Part shown: positions 37,501 to 45,041 of the stretch, in pieces
Position numbering within the stretch: position 1 is the stretch's first letter
Layout: each line of letters begins with the position of its first letter
Assembly: GCF_003112455.1 (NCBI RefSeq)
Contig: NZ_BDQX01000286.1
Span: forward strand, 1 to 53,018
DNA length: 53,018 bases
Direction of reading: 5' to 3'
DNA from: Paenibacillus agaridevorans
Lineage (GTDB): Bacteria; Bacillota; Bacilli; Paenibacillales; Paenibacillaceae
The notes under the pieces: model-generated
Databases searched by the model: none
Told to the model about the DNA's origin: nothing
What the model saw: the letters and a program-made list of their open reading frames with translations, nothing else
Translations under genes and position numbers: made by a program

Positions 37501-38852
37501 TCGACGTTAACCGTATTACAATGTCCGACGGATCCAAGATCGATAAGGCGATATTCGATGCAGCCAGCGCGGGTACGTTTGCCGGCAATCCATTGACCGC
37601 CGACAACCCGGCGGTTATATACGTCAATGAAGATACAGATCCGGCTGATGAATACGCGATCGAAATTCCGCAGCAGTCTATGTCCTTGTTGGCGGATCAC
37701 GGGAATTCGCTTGAAATTCAAACCGACTTTGCGCATCTGAGCATGGGCAACGATATGCTGGCGCAAATGAATGAAAGCTTCCTGGATCTGTTCTTCCGTA
37801 TTGTACCGGTTAAAAATGCAGACAAACAGAAAGCAATCAACGATGCAATTCCGAATGAATCTGTCGTTCGGACTGCGGCAGGCGGTCGTCAAGTTGAGGT
37901 GCTCGGCTCCTCGCTGGAGATCGAGACTAACTACAGCAACTACAATACAAAGCTGTTTATTCCTTTCGCCAAGAACGGTATTGTAGTGCCGACTGGCAAT
38001 GCAGCAAGCTTCCTTGATTCGCTGCGGATTTACATTGAACACAGCGATGGGGAAAAGGTTGTTCAGCAAGGCACTGTCGTCTACAAGGATGGCGTGCCGG
38101 TCGGACTGGAAATCGAAATCAACAAGTTCAGTACATTTACGATTATTCAGTTAAAGAGCGCTCCAGTCATTATTTTCCCTGTCAATCCAGTTGACGAGGA
38201 AGAAGAGGCTGAAGAGGAGACACCGGAGTCCGCTCATCATTCCGCCTATATGAAAGGATATACGGACGGCACTTTCAGACCGAATGCATCCGTTAAGCGC
38301 TCGGAGATGGCATCTATCCTGTTTAGAGTGAATGAGCTTGAAGCGGAGGCTTCGTTTAAGCAGCTGTATCCGGATGTAAATGCAGGCCACTGGGCGTCGC
38401 TCAACATTGAACGGCTCAATGGGCTTGGGTGGATGATTGGCGATACGTTAGGGAACTTCCGTCCGGAGTCTGGCATTACGAGAGCGGAGATGGCAATGAT
38501 TCTTGCCAGATGGCTGGAGCTCGAATTGCCGTCGGAACCGCAATCCGGCTTCGATGACGTAGGCGCGGGACATTGGGCAAATCAAGCAATCTCAGCCGTG
38601 TCGAATGCGGGATACATGATCGGTTACGAAGAGGGCGACTTCAAGCCGAATCGTTATTTGACCAGAGCGGAGGCCGTAACGATCATTAATCGGGTTCTTA
38701 ATCGCGGACCGCTGACTCACGTTCCTGCTCCTTCCTGGAAGGATGTCGATCACAAACATTGGGCATATGGCGCGATTGAGGAAGCTTCCCGCAATCATTT
38801 TTATACGAAGCTTGAAGGCGAAAGCGGAGAACAGTACAAAGATTCCAAATAA
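31560..38852 (+). CDS. giant secreted L-type-lectin protein with 17 internal repeats and SLH anchor
   Basis: A cell-surface protein of about 2430 residues, probably displaying a lectin on a long stalk. Order: signal peptide (cut near VYAAD); legume-type lectin fold (about 33-260, with WADGIVFTVQ, VGIEFDTWNNG and HIGINYNG strands); one Big_1-like Ig domain (about 265-365); 17 repeats of about 85 residues (about 372-1855; core NATxxTVTVTNVPxGATVTVYD ... ITEPNKxESE); an atrophied Ig-like segment (IAINSPLNNRIEATV); a domain of unknown role (about 1980-2200); SLH repeats. The SLH part begins mid-repeat (KGYTDGTFRPN, with KRSE in place of TRAE), then has two full repeats with TRAE and ends in a half repeat. 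ATG 31560 follows GGGAGGAAGG; the ATG at 31539 has no such site. Confidence 0.88.
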   Translation: MLSLKRFQLSLLALLLIIQVAIPGVGSSVYAADDNFITFKYDSFSDDDRLKTNGVTSYNNGRLRLTPAAEQKWGTAFNMERVSLKNNRSFSSYFTFELSGGGGVSPGWADGIVFTVQTFSNAAGAAGGGMGYQGIQQSVGIEFDTWNNGTGLGDPSSNHIGINYNGVLGGSNVQSLSTSTLDMKSGTIHAWVDYDGLNKKIEVRVNKNSDTRPTAANLTQTNVNLTSILNSSDVYVGFTAATGGAYQNHDITKWYFTNDFAPIDVRNNTYVQAPTRYTIAKTEQEDGRWKLDITAVGGTRQNEIPITVTATNDAIVEPSSVVTDADGKAVVYISSSGTSGPSTVKAEGPSGIFTTTEVTLVGKSTAPLAQDIVANATDQQLTLSKVPAGAVISIYRSESDSEPLQITSVTGGTVELIAEDLSFSLSSEENIYITYQTGIRLESDKTAIRPKVRSGALAVGRIVSNGTKDTVYVADVPAGATVRIYDPASGELIGEAAAAADPNPLAVTIADGLLDLQQVEATIQNHDEIESHRTSATTRLETSDQPVHVTANSATNIITVEDVPSGAKVIVYDKDGDEIASIYNRTANTRDMVIDMFPPGIELGDHYEVSIIEVKKYESDKVGVDGKVPSQSLAADQLAANATTDTVTAADIAPGTIVRVYDANGVLLGQAVNEGGTAGDVVVAIDTNLANKQQLFVTQQVAGELESAKTSVIAHFDQSAAPIYVAANATDDTVTVTNVPAGATVTVYDEDDEVIGTATNNGAAAGTVIVEIENGLNDKTNVKVTITEPNKSESELTTAVVLVQSEWPNDTSIVAKGTEGTVTVSDVPAEATIIVYDKDGKELGRLKQGEKAGPLTLENLQDMGEEIYVSILIDGQLESNKASQLVTYEQSEPLTADQVSANVTNNTVEVTNLAPGTTIIIYDDQPKVIGTATNTGNASGTVIVELSIDLADGDSVFVSKKDSDKSASEPIAVIAAYTQSAKPVTVVANASTDTVTVTNVPPGATVTVYDDKGDEIGKATNNGETAGTVIVTIGGGLNDGTIVKVTITEPNMSESEETEAATQTKSVWPNDSSIVADGTEGTVTVSDVPAEATIIVYDKDGKELGRLKQGETAGPLTLENLQGMGDQIQVSIVIAGQLESAPQQANVVYTQSAALLDSAITANATNDTVTVTNVPAGAVIKVYDEDGELIGTAANEEDEAGSVVVTIPLPGGLTDGQAVDVTITEPDKTESEKTNVTSTTDQSVPPLLESSITANATDNTVTVTNVPPGATVTVYDEEGEIGTATNNGNTAGPVTVTISGEYDESDSVYVTITEPNKLESEKVKAEMQIEAVWPSESSIEADGMEGTVTVTKVPSGATIIVYDKDGKELGRLTQGETAGPLTLENLEGLGDKIQVSIVIDGYLESSPQQAVVDYLPSVALDGPAITANATDDTVTVTNVPAGAVIKVYAANGDPIGTAMNEEDEAGPVVVTIPLPGGLSDKQKVDVTITERNRGESPKTTVEAAAKQSAEPVYVAANATNNTVTVTNVPPGATVTVYDDKGEIGTATNNSDTAGTVTVTIIDGFGEAEVVHVTITEPNKLESLAVQVDILVMSDPLTVDRITTNATKDTVQVASVPAGATIYIYNAGNQLIGTITNDSLDSADLTIAILAPGIAGGDTVKVSVKEKDKLESSTVSVIAGLEQTTALGEEQAIVNASKDVITVKDVAPGATVRVYDSTGKLLISRKNTTSGSTNLVIAMNPGFDAGVQYLISVTEPNKLESEKNSFIARDQSSRPTNEQIESISVQQDTIVVKDVPNGATVVVYDAEGKEAGRATNTSGSNGEVTVKGPIKTNELQITIIESGKLESDKLIVDLLLTTEEQINNALRRLSVEYQGQDTWESVTNNVFVLTVGAHDTQVQWQSAKPNVIAINSPLNNRIEATVARQANDVSVILTAEISKNGMTKSRTFLLIVKSESLDKISESVGRQVDIKGGEQQEQEQQVDVNRITMSDGSKIDKAIFDAASAGTFAGNPLTADNPAVIYVNEDTDPADEYAIEIPQQSMSLLADHGNSLEIQTDFAHLSMGNDMLAQMNESFLDLFFRIVPVKNADKQKAINDAIPNESVVRTAAGGRQVEVLGSSLEIETNYSNYNTKLFIPFAKNGIVVPTGNAASFLDSLRIYIEHSDGEKVVQQGTVVYKDGVPVGLEIEINKFSTFTIIQLKSAPVIIFPVNPVDEEEEAEEETPESAHHSAYMKGYTDGTFRPNASVKRSEMASILFRVNELEAEASFKQLYPDVNAGHWASLNIERLNGLGWMIGDTLGNFRPESGITRAEMAMILARWLELELPSEPQSGFDDVGAGHWANQAISAVSNAGYMIGYEEGDFKPNRYLTRAEAVTIINRVLNRGPLTHVPAPSWKDVDHKHWAYGAIEEASRNHFYTKLEGESGEQYKDSK
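32673..37128 (+). repeat. tandem intragenic repeats with a higher-order unit of three
   Basis: Seventeen coding repeats. Repeats 5, 8, 11 and 14 (starting 33732, 34515, 35313 and 36099) are nearest relatives of one another, as are 6, 9 and 12, and 10 and 13. The array therefore grew by duplication of a three-repeat block with periods 783, 798 and 786 bp. Long near-identical DNA stretches (around 34015 and 34798) indicate recent duplication. Confidence 0.85.
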
Positions 38853-38865
38853 ACGATCCTGATCG

Positions 38866-38902
38866 GCGAGGCTGTCCATCTACGGGGCAGCCTCGCTTTT
38901 TG
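38866..38902 (+). terminator. Rho-independent terminator after the lectin/SLH gene
   Basis: GCGAGGCTG (38866-38874) pairs with CAGCCTCGC (38888-38896), followed by TTTTT. Confidence 0.9.
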
Positions 38903-38933
38903 TGCGATTCTTTTAATCGGAATTGCAAACTGT

Positions 38934-38939
38934 TACAAT
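38934..38939 (+). promoter_or_regulatory. -10 box directly before the TauE/SafE gene
   Basis: TACAAT ends six bases before the ATG at 38946, so transcription would begin at or beside the start codon. The -35 position holds TTTTAA, a weak match. Confidence 0.5.
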
Positions 38940-38945
38940 AAATAG

Positions 38946-39665
38946 ATGTCGATCCTTCTATTTATTATCATTATTTTGATGGCTTCCATATTGCAAACCA
39001 GCACGGGGTTTGGCTTTTCTATTCTAGCCACGCCATTTCTTCTTCTTTTGTTCGAACCAATGGAAGCGATTCAAATCAATTTGATTTTATCGCTCATTAT
39101 ATCGTTGGCCCTAATAACTAAAATAAAAAAGGATATAGATTTTGGCATTTTAAAGAGGTTAATAGCGGGGAGTGTTATTGGTCTACCATTGGGGATCGTT
39201 ACCTTTCTGTTTTTAGACATTAATAAATTGAAAATGGGTATAAGCATCATTATCTTGTTGTTAACCATGTTATTAATACTTAAGTTTCGTATCAAACAAA
39301 ATAAGGGCAAGGATTTGTTTGTCGGAGGATTATCAGGTTCCCTGACAGCAAGCATAGGCATGCCCGGACCGCCCGTTTTGCTGTATTTTTCGGGAACAGA
39401 TACTTCAAAAGAAAAGCTGAGAGGCACGACGCTGGCCTTTTATTTGTTTATCTATTTAATGAGTTTATTTATCCAAATCATTTTTGCCGGAACAAGTAAA
39501 ACCGTCTGGCTATCAAGCGGTCTGGCTCTACCTCTTGTAGGGTTAGGTCTGTATCTGGGTCAACTTTTATTTAACAGGGTTAATCAGAGGTTTTTTCGGA
39601 TATTCACCTATGTCATTTTGTTGTTTACAGGCATTTATTTGTTAATTGACAGTTGGAAACCATAG
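38946..39665 (+). CDS. TauE/SafE-family membrane permease, probably from a leaderless transcript
   Basis: A 239-residue integral membrane protein with seven or eight predicted helices in two halves. It begins ILMASILQTSTGFGFSILATPFLLLL, the TauE/SafE signature, and has the mid-protein SGSLTASIGMPGPPVLLYF repeat of that motif. The family moves sulfite, sulfonates and other small organic anions; this member's substrate is unknown. No Shine-Dalgarno stands before the ATG and the -10 box is only six bases away, suggesting leaderless translation. The coding sequence is clearly more AT-rich than its neighbours, a sign of acquisition by transfer. No functional link to the glycan genes is evident. 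Confidence 0.85.
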   Translation: MSILLFIIIILMASILQTSTGFGFSILATPFLLLLFEPMEAIQINLILSLIISLALITKIKKDIDFGILKRLIAGSVIGLPLGIVTFLFLDINKLKMGISIIILLLTMLLILKFRIKQNKGKDLFVGGLSGSLTASIGMPGPPVLLYFSGTDTSKEKLRGTTLAFYLFIYLMSLFIQIIFAGTSKTVWLSSGLALPLVGLGLYLGQLLFNRVNQRFFRIFTYVILLFTGIYLLIDSWKP

Positions 39666-39692
39666 GGTCTTGATCGGAAAGGCCCACCGTCT

Positions 39693-39749
39693 GGCGTCCG
39701 GACGCCCATAGAACTCGACAAGCCCGTCAGGACAATTCCTGACGGGCTT
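39693..39749. terminator. two hairpins between convergent genes
   Basis: A perfect 14-bp palindrome GGCGTCCGGACGCC (39693-39706) is followed by AAGCCCGTCAGG/CCTGACGGGCTT (39720-39749). The latter is symmetric with a 6-base loop and could end transcription from both sides, though neither side has a long T-run. Confidence 0.5.
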
Positions 39750-39874
39750 GAAGCGTTGACTTGCTATTCCAAAGATCAACGGCTATAGCTGCTTAATCAA
39801 ATACGATCTCCTTGCCAGTTACCCTCTTTCTGCTGAAACGAATGGTGGTTGAAAAGAATACGTCGGCCTGATCA

Positions 39875-42800
39875 TCAGCGCGTGCGCACCACTTCGATGG
39901 CGTTGACGGCTGCCGCATCGGCTAGAGCGCTGAAGTCGATGTCCAGCACTCCGTCCGTTACGGTAATGTTGCCGAAGCCGTACCTGCGTGCCTTGTCATG
40001 TCCGAGCGCTCCCGTATAGTTGTCGTAGCCCGACAGCATGTTTGCGCCTTCGATGTCGACGTCGAATATCCTTATACCGGCGGCATTGTAGTAGATCTCC
40101 GCGAAGTCGAGCTTTACTTTATAAGTGCCGTTCGGAACGTTGAACTTGTAAGCGAACGCGTTGCCTCCGCTACCGAAACGCTGAGTGCGGTACAGCGCCT
40201 GGTCGCTCGTTCCCGATATCGTATCCGTCGTTGTGGTAACGGATGTCGTGGTTGTCGTATAACCCCATGTATTGGCGCCCGTGTAAGACTGATCGGCAGC
40301 CCAGACGAGTCCGGCAGTATCACTGTAGGCCGTAGATGCCCCTACGTTTACTCGTTGCTCGTAAGCGTCGACCACGTTGATGGTCCAGGTCTTGACGGTG
40401 CCGAAGGTCGCGACTCCGTCCTGAATCATGCCTGCGCTGAAGGTGTAGGTACCTGGTGTTGCCGGCGCCTGGATGCTGAATGTAAAGCTCTTGCGCTGGC
40501 TGGTTGCGATCGTCTCCGAGCCGGGCACAAAGGCGCGCTGATTGGTCGCGCTCAGGCTGTATCCGCCGCTGACAAAGTCGCTCCAGCCGAATTGATTGGT
40601 TGGACCGGCATAAAGCCTGTACATATTCGCTTCCGTCCACTCGTTCGCCCCGGCATTCTGAACATCGATGCTCACACCGGCCTTGCTGCCGGCCGCCATA
40701 ACGGTCGGCACTTCCCACCCCGCGAACTTCGCATCCCTTGGGTCGGCGACGCGAATGGTGAAGGTCTTCGCGGTGCCGAAGCCTGCGCTGCCGTTGTTTA
40801 ACTGCATCGAAAGCGTGTAGTTGCCCGGCGTGCTCGGCGCGGTCACGAAGAAGGAGAAGGTCTTCGCCTGTTCGGTCTTAATACGCTCCGACGAGCTCAT
40901 GTATACGCTCTGATTGCTTGCGCTGACGCTCGTGCCGCCGTAAGGGAAGCGGCTCCAGGTCAATTGATTGGTACTGGCGCTCTTTAGCGTGTAGTTGCCC
41001 GCGCGGGTCCAGTCGTTCGTTCCCGTGTTCCTGAAGCTGACGGAGACGGGGACGACGTCGCCTGGCGCCACGTATTCGGGGATATTGTCATGGAAGCTAA
41101 CCGCATCGTTGGCGGAAGCGCCGCCCGGCGTGACACGGATGTCGTATACCCCCGTATCGCCGAAGAGAGCGGTGCCGTCCTTGATCATCTGGACCGCGAA
41201 GCTGTAGACGCCTCTCGTTCGCGGCGCCGCGATGGAGAAGCTGAACGTCTTGCTCCCGCCTGGCGCGATGCTGTCCGCGGCGCCTAGGTAAACGCGCTGA
41301 TTATTGACGCCGCTGCTGTATCCGCCGCCGCTGCCGAACCCGCTCCACAGCACCTGGTTGCTGTCCGGAATAGCGGCAAGTCTGAAGTTGTTGGCGGCCG
41401 TCCATGTGCTGGTGCCGATGTTTTTTACCGTGACGGACACCGCGGATACTTGCTCCTCGTTCATGACTGACGGTACGGTGACGGCTGTGATGCGCGCCGC
41501 ATTGGCCGGAACCGGGATGACCTGAACCGTCTTCTTGCGGTTGTCGCCGAAAGCGGCCACGCCATCTCGAATCATCGAAGTGCCGAACAGGTAGCTGCCG
41601 GGCGTTGTCGGCGCCTGCACCTGAAAGGTGAACGTCTTGGTCTGCTGCGGCGCGACGCTGTCCGACGATGCCAAAAAGACACGCTGATTGCCGGCAGCCA
41701 AGGAATAGCCGCCGTCAGGAAAGTCGCTCCAGACGAGCGCATTGTCCGCGGTTGCGGATAATCTGAACAGGTTAGCCTCCGTCCATGCGGCGCTGCCGAC
41801 ATTGCGGACGGTGACGGATGCCGTATACTTCTGGCCGGCGATCATCTGATCCGGAAGCTGGAGATCCAGGATAATGGCGTCATTGGACACATTGCCCTTG
41901 ACCTTCTGTCTGATCAGCGAAGCATAGGTATACGGATCAACCGCTTCGTAGTTATACTCCGGATGTTCGGCCTTGATCTTCTTCATGACCTGACTGATAT
42001 ATTCGGTTGAGGTGAAAGCGGGCTTGATGTACAGGAAGTTGGGCGTCGTTCCCGGGCTTGTCAACGCTGCCGTCGCGCTGTAAATTTGGGCGGCCTGCGC
42101 ATTGACGTTGTTGGTGGCAATCGGCACGTTATCGCCCATCACGACCATGTTCGTGCTTCGTACATCCGGCTTGGGCGAGCTGAGATTGGGATTGTAGACC
42201 AGGGACAGGTCGTTCGAGAACCAGCGGTATACCTCCTCCGAGGACGGAGAGACGACCCCGGCGTTGCCGTTCAGGACGAATCCGGACATCGTATAGCCCG
42301 TCGAGCGGTAGATTTGCTCGTTCCAACCCTTCCAGACGGAGACATCCTTAATGAAGTCCGGATTGGCATACCCGCCCGCACCGGCGCCCGCAACCAGGTA
42401 GTCGCCCGGCGTTGCCGTATCGTAGAGGAATTGCATGATGTCCCCGGCGTTTCGGGTGGCAGGCACGATATTCCACGCAATCGGCGTCTTGCCCCTGGCA
42501 GGGTCCGCATTCCACACGTAAGGGAATTGATAATGGACGGTCGAGGAGTCGTGATCGCCCATTCCCCACAGGATATAGGTTTTGTTGGCGAGAATAGGAC
42601 GGCTGCCGGCCTCGTTCGCCGGCTTTAAATTCGTCGCGACGGGCGACCACCAATGAACGGACATATTGGAGTCGCCCATCGTATCGAGGATGCTGACGAT
42701 GGCTGCGTTGTACTTGGAGAGCAGCTCGACCGTCTTCCATTCGCCCTCGAACTCCGTATGGGACCCTTTGCCGCCGTAAGTCGAATATTTGTCCCACCAT

Positions 42801-43699
42801 GGGAAAAATCCGTAAACCTCGATCATGGTTTTGTTCCCATGCAAGGCGTACGCCGACTGAAGGATGGCGAGGAAGGTTTCCAGATCCTTGCCAAGCGTCT
42901 GATTGGGGGCATCGAAAGGCCGTTCGTCGCCCCAAGGGCTCAGGTCGAATACGAAGCCCTTGCGCATGACGAGTATGTCTCTTGCGGATACGTATTCCTG
43001 CGAGTGAGTGGCGGGCAGCATCGCGTACGCGTCTTCGATGTAGCCAAGCACGCCTGCATTCGCAAGTCCCGTATCCAAATATTGCTGCTTTGCCCACACA
43101 TAGGCGTCCGTCTTGGCATTGGCGCCGCTGAATTGTCCGGCCAGATTGCGCGCGACGGTCAGGCCGTTCGGCGCGGAGGTCAAGCGGGTGTAGAGGCGCC
43201 CGCCTCCCATGACGGCCGGCGTCCGCTCGATGCCGGCGATGGTCGTTGCCACGTTGGCCGTGGCATGGACTTTGGGATCCCAGACGACAAGTCCGCCCAG
43301 GTCGGCCCGGAACGTATCGACCAGCGCTTCGAGCGTGGCAATCGGGCTTACCGTATATTCGCTCAACCACTGTCCCGGCTTGCGAAAGGTTTCCAGCCAC
43401 TTCTCGTCGATCTGCAGCGATTGCACGGACGTGATGGACGGGGTCTGTACGTAAAAGGAATTGTAGACGTACAGCCGCGGCCCCTTTTGGTTGACAATCC
43501 CTTGCAGCGTGGTGACAAAAAGCTTGATATCGTAAGATTCGGCCGTGTTGAACGAGCCCGAGATCTGCCGCAGATCGAACGTGTAGATGACCGGGTAGGC
43601 AGCGGCGTCGGCCTGCTTGGACTGGTAGGTCATCAAGCCGGTTATAACGAGCGCAAATATTAGGAACAGCTTAAGCAATCGGTTCATTGTCATTGTCAT
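39875..43699 (-). CDS. secreted GxGYxYP-family putative glycoside hydrolase with Ig-like and malectin-like domains
   Basis: A 1274-residue exported protein. Signal peptide about 1-32 (LLKLFLIFALVITGLM...ADA). Residues 37-600 match the GxGYxYP family (N- and C-terminal parts), with signature GAGAGGYANPD near residue 440. Four NBR1-Ig-like domains follow (about 603-727, 732-857, 863-983, 988-1108; each NVGxxxWTEAN ... APxTPGxYxF), then a malectin-type carbohydrate-binding domain (about 1115-1274; KLDFAEIYYNAAGIRIFDVDIEG). GxGYxYP proteins are predicted glycosidases without an established reaction. Start: first of three ATGs, with GGAGGG seven bases before. It is the second gene of a leftward operon, 33 bases after the oxidoreductase, and is related to the cytoplasmic protein at 45042. 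It lacks a wall anchor, so it may be released. Confidence 0.82.
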   Translation of the reverse strand: MTMTMNRLLKLFLIFALVITGLMTYQSKQADAAAYPVIYTFDLRQISGSFNTAESYDIKLFVTTLQGIVNQKGPRLYVYNSFYVQTPSITSVQSLQIDEKWLETFRKPGQWLSEYTVSPIATLEALVDTFRADLGGLVVWDPKVHATANVATTIAGIERTPAVMGGGRLYTRLTSAPNGLTVARNLAGQFSGANAKTDAYVWAKQQYLDTGLANAGVLGYIEDAYAMLPATHSQEYVSARDILVMRKGFVFDLSPWGDERPFDAPNQTLGKDLETFLAILQSAYALHGNKTMIEVYGFFPWWDKYSTYGGKGSHTEFEGEWKTVELLSKYNAAIVSILDTMGDSNMSVHWWSPVATNLKPANEAGSRPILANKTYILWGMGDHDSSTVHYQFPYVWNADPARGKTPIAWNIVPATRNAGDIMQFLYDTATPGDYLVAGAGAGGYANPDFIKDVSVWKGWNEQIYRSTGYTMSGFVLNGNAGVVSPSSEEVYRWFSNDLSLVYNPNLSSPKPDVRSTNMVVMGDNVPIATNNVNAQAAQIYSATAALTSPGTTPNFLYIKPAFTSTEYISQVMKKIKAEHPEYNYEAVDPYTYASLIRQKVKGNVSNDAIILDLQLPDQMIAGQKYTASVTVRNVGSAAWTEANLFRLSATADNALVWSDFPDGGYSLAAGNQRVFLASSDSVAPQQTKTFTFQVQAPTTPGSYLFGTSMIRDGVAAFGDNRKKTVQVIPVPANAARITAVTVPSVMNEEQVSAVSVTVKNIGTSTWTAANNFRLAAIPDSNQVLWSGFGSGGGYSSGVNNQRVYLGAADSIAPGGSKTFSFSIAAPRTRGVYSFAVQMIKDGTALFGDTGVYDIRVTPGGASANDAVSFHDNIPEYVAPGDVVPVSVSFRNTGTNDWTRAGNYTLKSASTNQLTWSRFPYGGTSVSASNQSVYMSSSERIKTEQAKTFSFFVTAPSTPGNYTLSMQLNNGSAGFGTAKTFTIRVADPRDAKFAGWEVPTVMAAGSKAGVSIDVQNAGANEWTEANMYRLYAGPTNQFGWSDFVSGGYSLSATNQRAFVPGSETIATSQRKSFTFSIQAPATPGTYTFSAGMIQDGVATFGTVKTWTINVVDAYEQRVNVGASTAYSDTAGLVWAADQSYTGANTWGYTTTTTSVTTTTDTISGTSDQALYRTQRFGSGGNAFAYKFNVPNGTYKVKLDFAEIYYNAAGIRIFDVDIEGANMLSGYDNYTGALGHDKARRYGFGNITVTDGVLDIDFSALADAAAVNAIEVVRTR

Positions 43700-43732
43700 A
43701 AAGCACCCTCCGATACGATCGAATGTAAGGCT

Positions 43733-44722
43733 TTATCTAACGGATTCCAATTGACCCGAATGACTGGATCTGCGCGCCAGCAAGACGGCTCTTGCCGACG
43801 CGATGCAGTCCGCGGCGGATAGAACCTGCGGCTGCTCGCCGCGGATTCTGCGAACGAAGTCCAGACATACGCTGTCGTACTCTTGCACCTCTTCCATCAC
43901 ATTGCGGTGATTCCGGTCATGCGTGCATAAGATCACCTCGCCGGTCTTGATCAGCACTTCGATCGTGCCGTCCGTACCGACGACGAACATTCTGCAATCC
44001 CATGACGTATTGCGCGGCGTCAGCCAATCCGCCTCAATATGAACCGTGGCGCCTCCCTCCAGGACGAACAGCGCCTGAGCGAAGTCGATGTAATCCGGCT
44101 TGTCCGCGAAAAAACGGGTATGCAGCGAACGGGCCATCACTTCGCGTACCTCGCCGCGGCTCATCCACAAGGCCAGGTCGATGTCGTGGATCATCAGATC
44201 CACGATCAGGCCGCCGTTGCGGGCGTTCTCGTACATCCAGGGCTCCTCGCGCTGAGCCGTCGATTCATGCGGACGCATCATGATGCAGCCCGCGATATCG
44301 CCGATCGCTCCTTGATCGATCAATTCCTTGGCCTTCACGTACAGCGGATTGAACCGCTCGGTCAGTAGAACCGAAAACTCGGCGTCCGAGACCGCAATCT
44401 GCCGCTCCAGCAGCTCCAGCTCCTCTTCGGTGATCGAGACGGGTTTGTCCGAGATGACATGTTTGCCGCGCTTCAGACATTCGATGACGGCATCGGTCTT
44501 GAGATCGTTGGGCAAGCAGACGATCGCCGTATTGCAGTCCACCTCGTCCAGCATCAGCGAATAATCCTGGTAGAACGGCACCCCATACCGATCCGCAACG
44601 GTCTGCCAGCGTTCCTCCGTCTCCATGACGGCGACCAGTCGGACATTGTCGGCTTTCAGTATTTCTTGAATCGCGTACTCTCCATGAATGCGGAGACCGA
44701 TTGCTACGACTTTTAATTCCAT
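43733..44722 (-). CDS. Gfo/Idh/MocA-family oxidoreductase (second copy)
   Basis: A 329-residue NAD(P)-dependent dehydrogenase. The Rossmann part starts LKVVAIGLRIHGEYAIQEIL, with R where the family's second glycine (GxGxxG) normally stands, so cofactor contacts are atypical. EKP is present as SDKP (near residue 97) and the catalytic His lies in LMIHDIDLALWM. It is far from the 428-residue member at 7568 in sequence and lacks its Cys-rich insert. AAGGAGG precedes the ATG. It leads a leftward operon with the secreted GxGYxYP gene and is driven by the mirror promoter at 44780-44842. A sugar or sugar-derived alcohol or ketone from glycan breakdown is the probable substrate. Confidence 0.88.
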   Translation of the reverse strand: MELKVVAIGLRIHGEYAIQEILKADNVRLVAVMETEERWQTVADRYGVPFYQDYSLMLDEVDCNTAIVCLPNDLKTDAVIECLKRGKHVISDKPVSITEEELELLERQIAVSDAEFSVLLTERFNPLYVKAKELIDQGAIGDIAGCIMMRPHESTAQREEPWMYENARNGGLIVDLMIHDIDLALWMSRGEVREVMARSLHTRFFADKPDYIDFAQALFVLEGGATVHIEADWLTPRNTSWDCRMFVVGTDGTIEVLIKTGEVILCTHDRNHRNVMEEVQEYDSVCLDFVRRIRGEQPQVLSAADCIASARAVLLARRSSHSGQLESVR

Positions 44723-44779
44723 GAAATTCCTCCTTTCCGAGTCAATGCTGATTTTTTAAAGATGAACTTGATAGACCCT

Positions 44780-44982
44780 AGTATAAAAGGAGAGCGACAG
44801 CTGCGAAATTCAGAATTCTACGCACACGTTTCAAAATTCTACGCAGTTTGTATCCGCTTGCAACAAAGTTCGCGGAACTTGCAATGAATTGCGTTTCCTT
44901 AAGGAATGAAAGCGTTGCCGTAGGATAATGAAAGGTTTGTGTAGGATAATCAATGTCTAATTGCGGACGATCATCCTACAAT
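44780..44982. promoter_or_regulatory. mirror-image divergent promoters with paired operator sites
   Basis: Four copies of GTAGRATNNTSAAW are present. Leftward: copies starting at 44842 and 44821 (minus strand) and -10 TATACT at 44785-44780. Rightward: copies starting at 44920 and 44941 and -10 TACAAT at 44977-44982. In each pair the copies are 21 bp apart and the proximal copy is 36 bp from the -10 box, about where an AraC-type activator overlaps -35. Each implied 5' leader is about 50 bases. No regulator gene lies alongside. Confidence 0.75.
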
Positions 44983-45041
44983 AAAGATGCCCATAAGGGC
45001 TGCCGTTTCCAAACGGCAAGGAATCAACGAGGAGGATCGCG

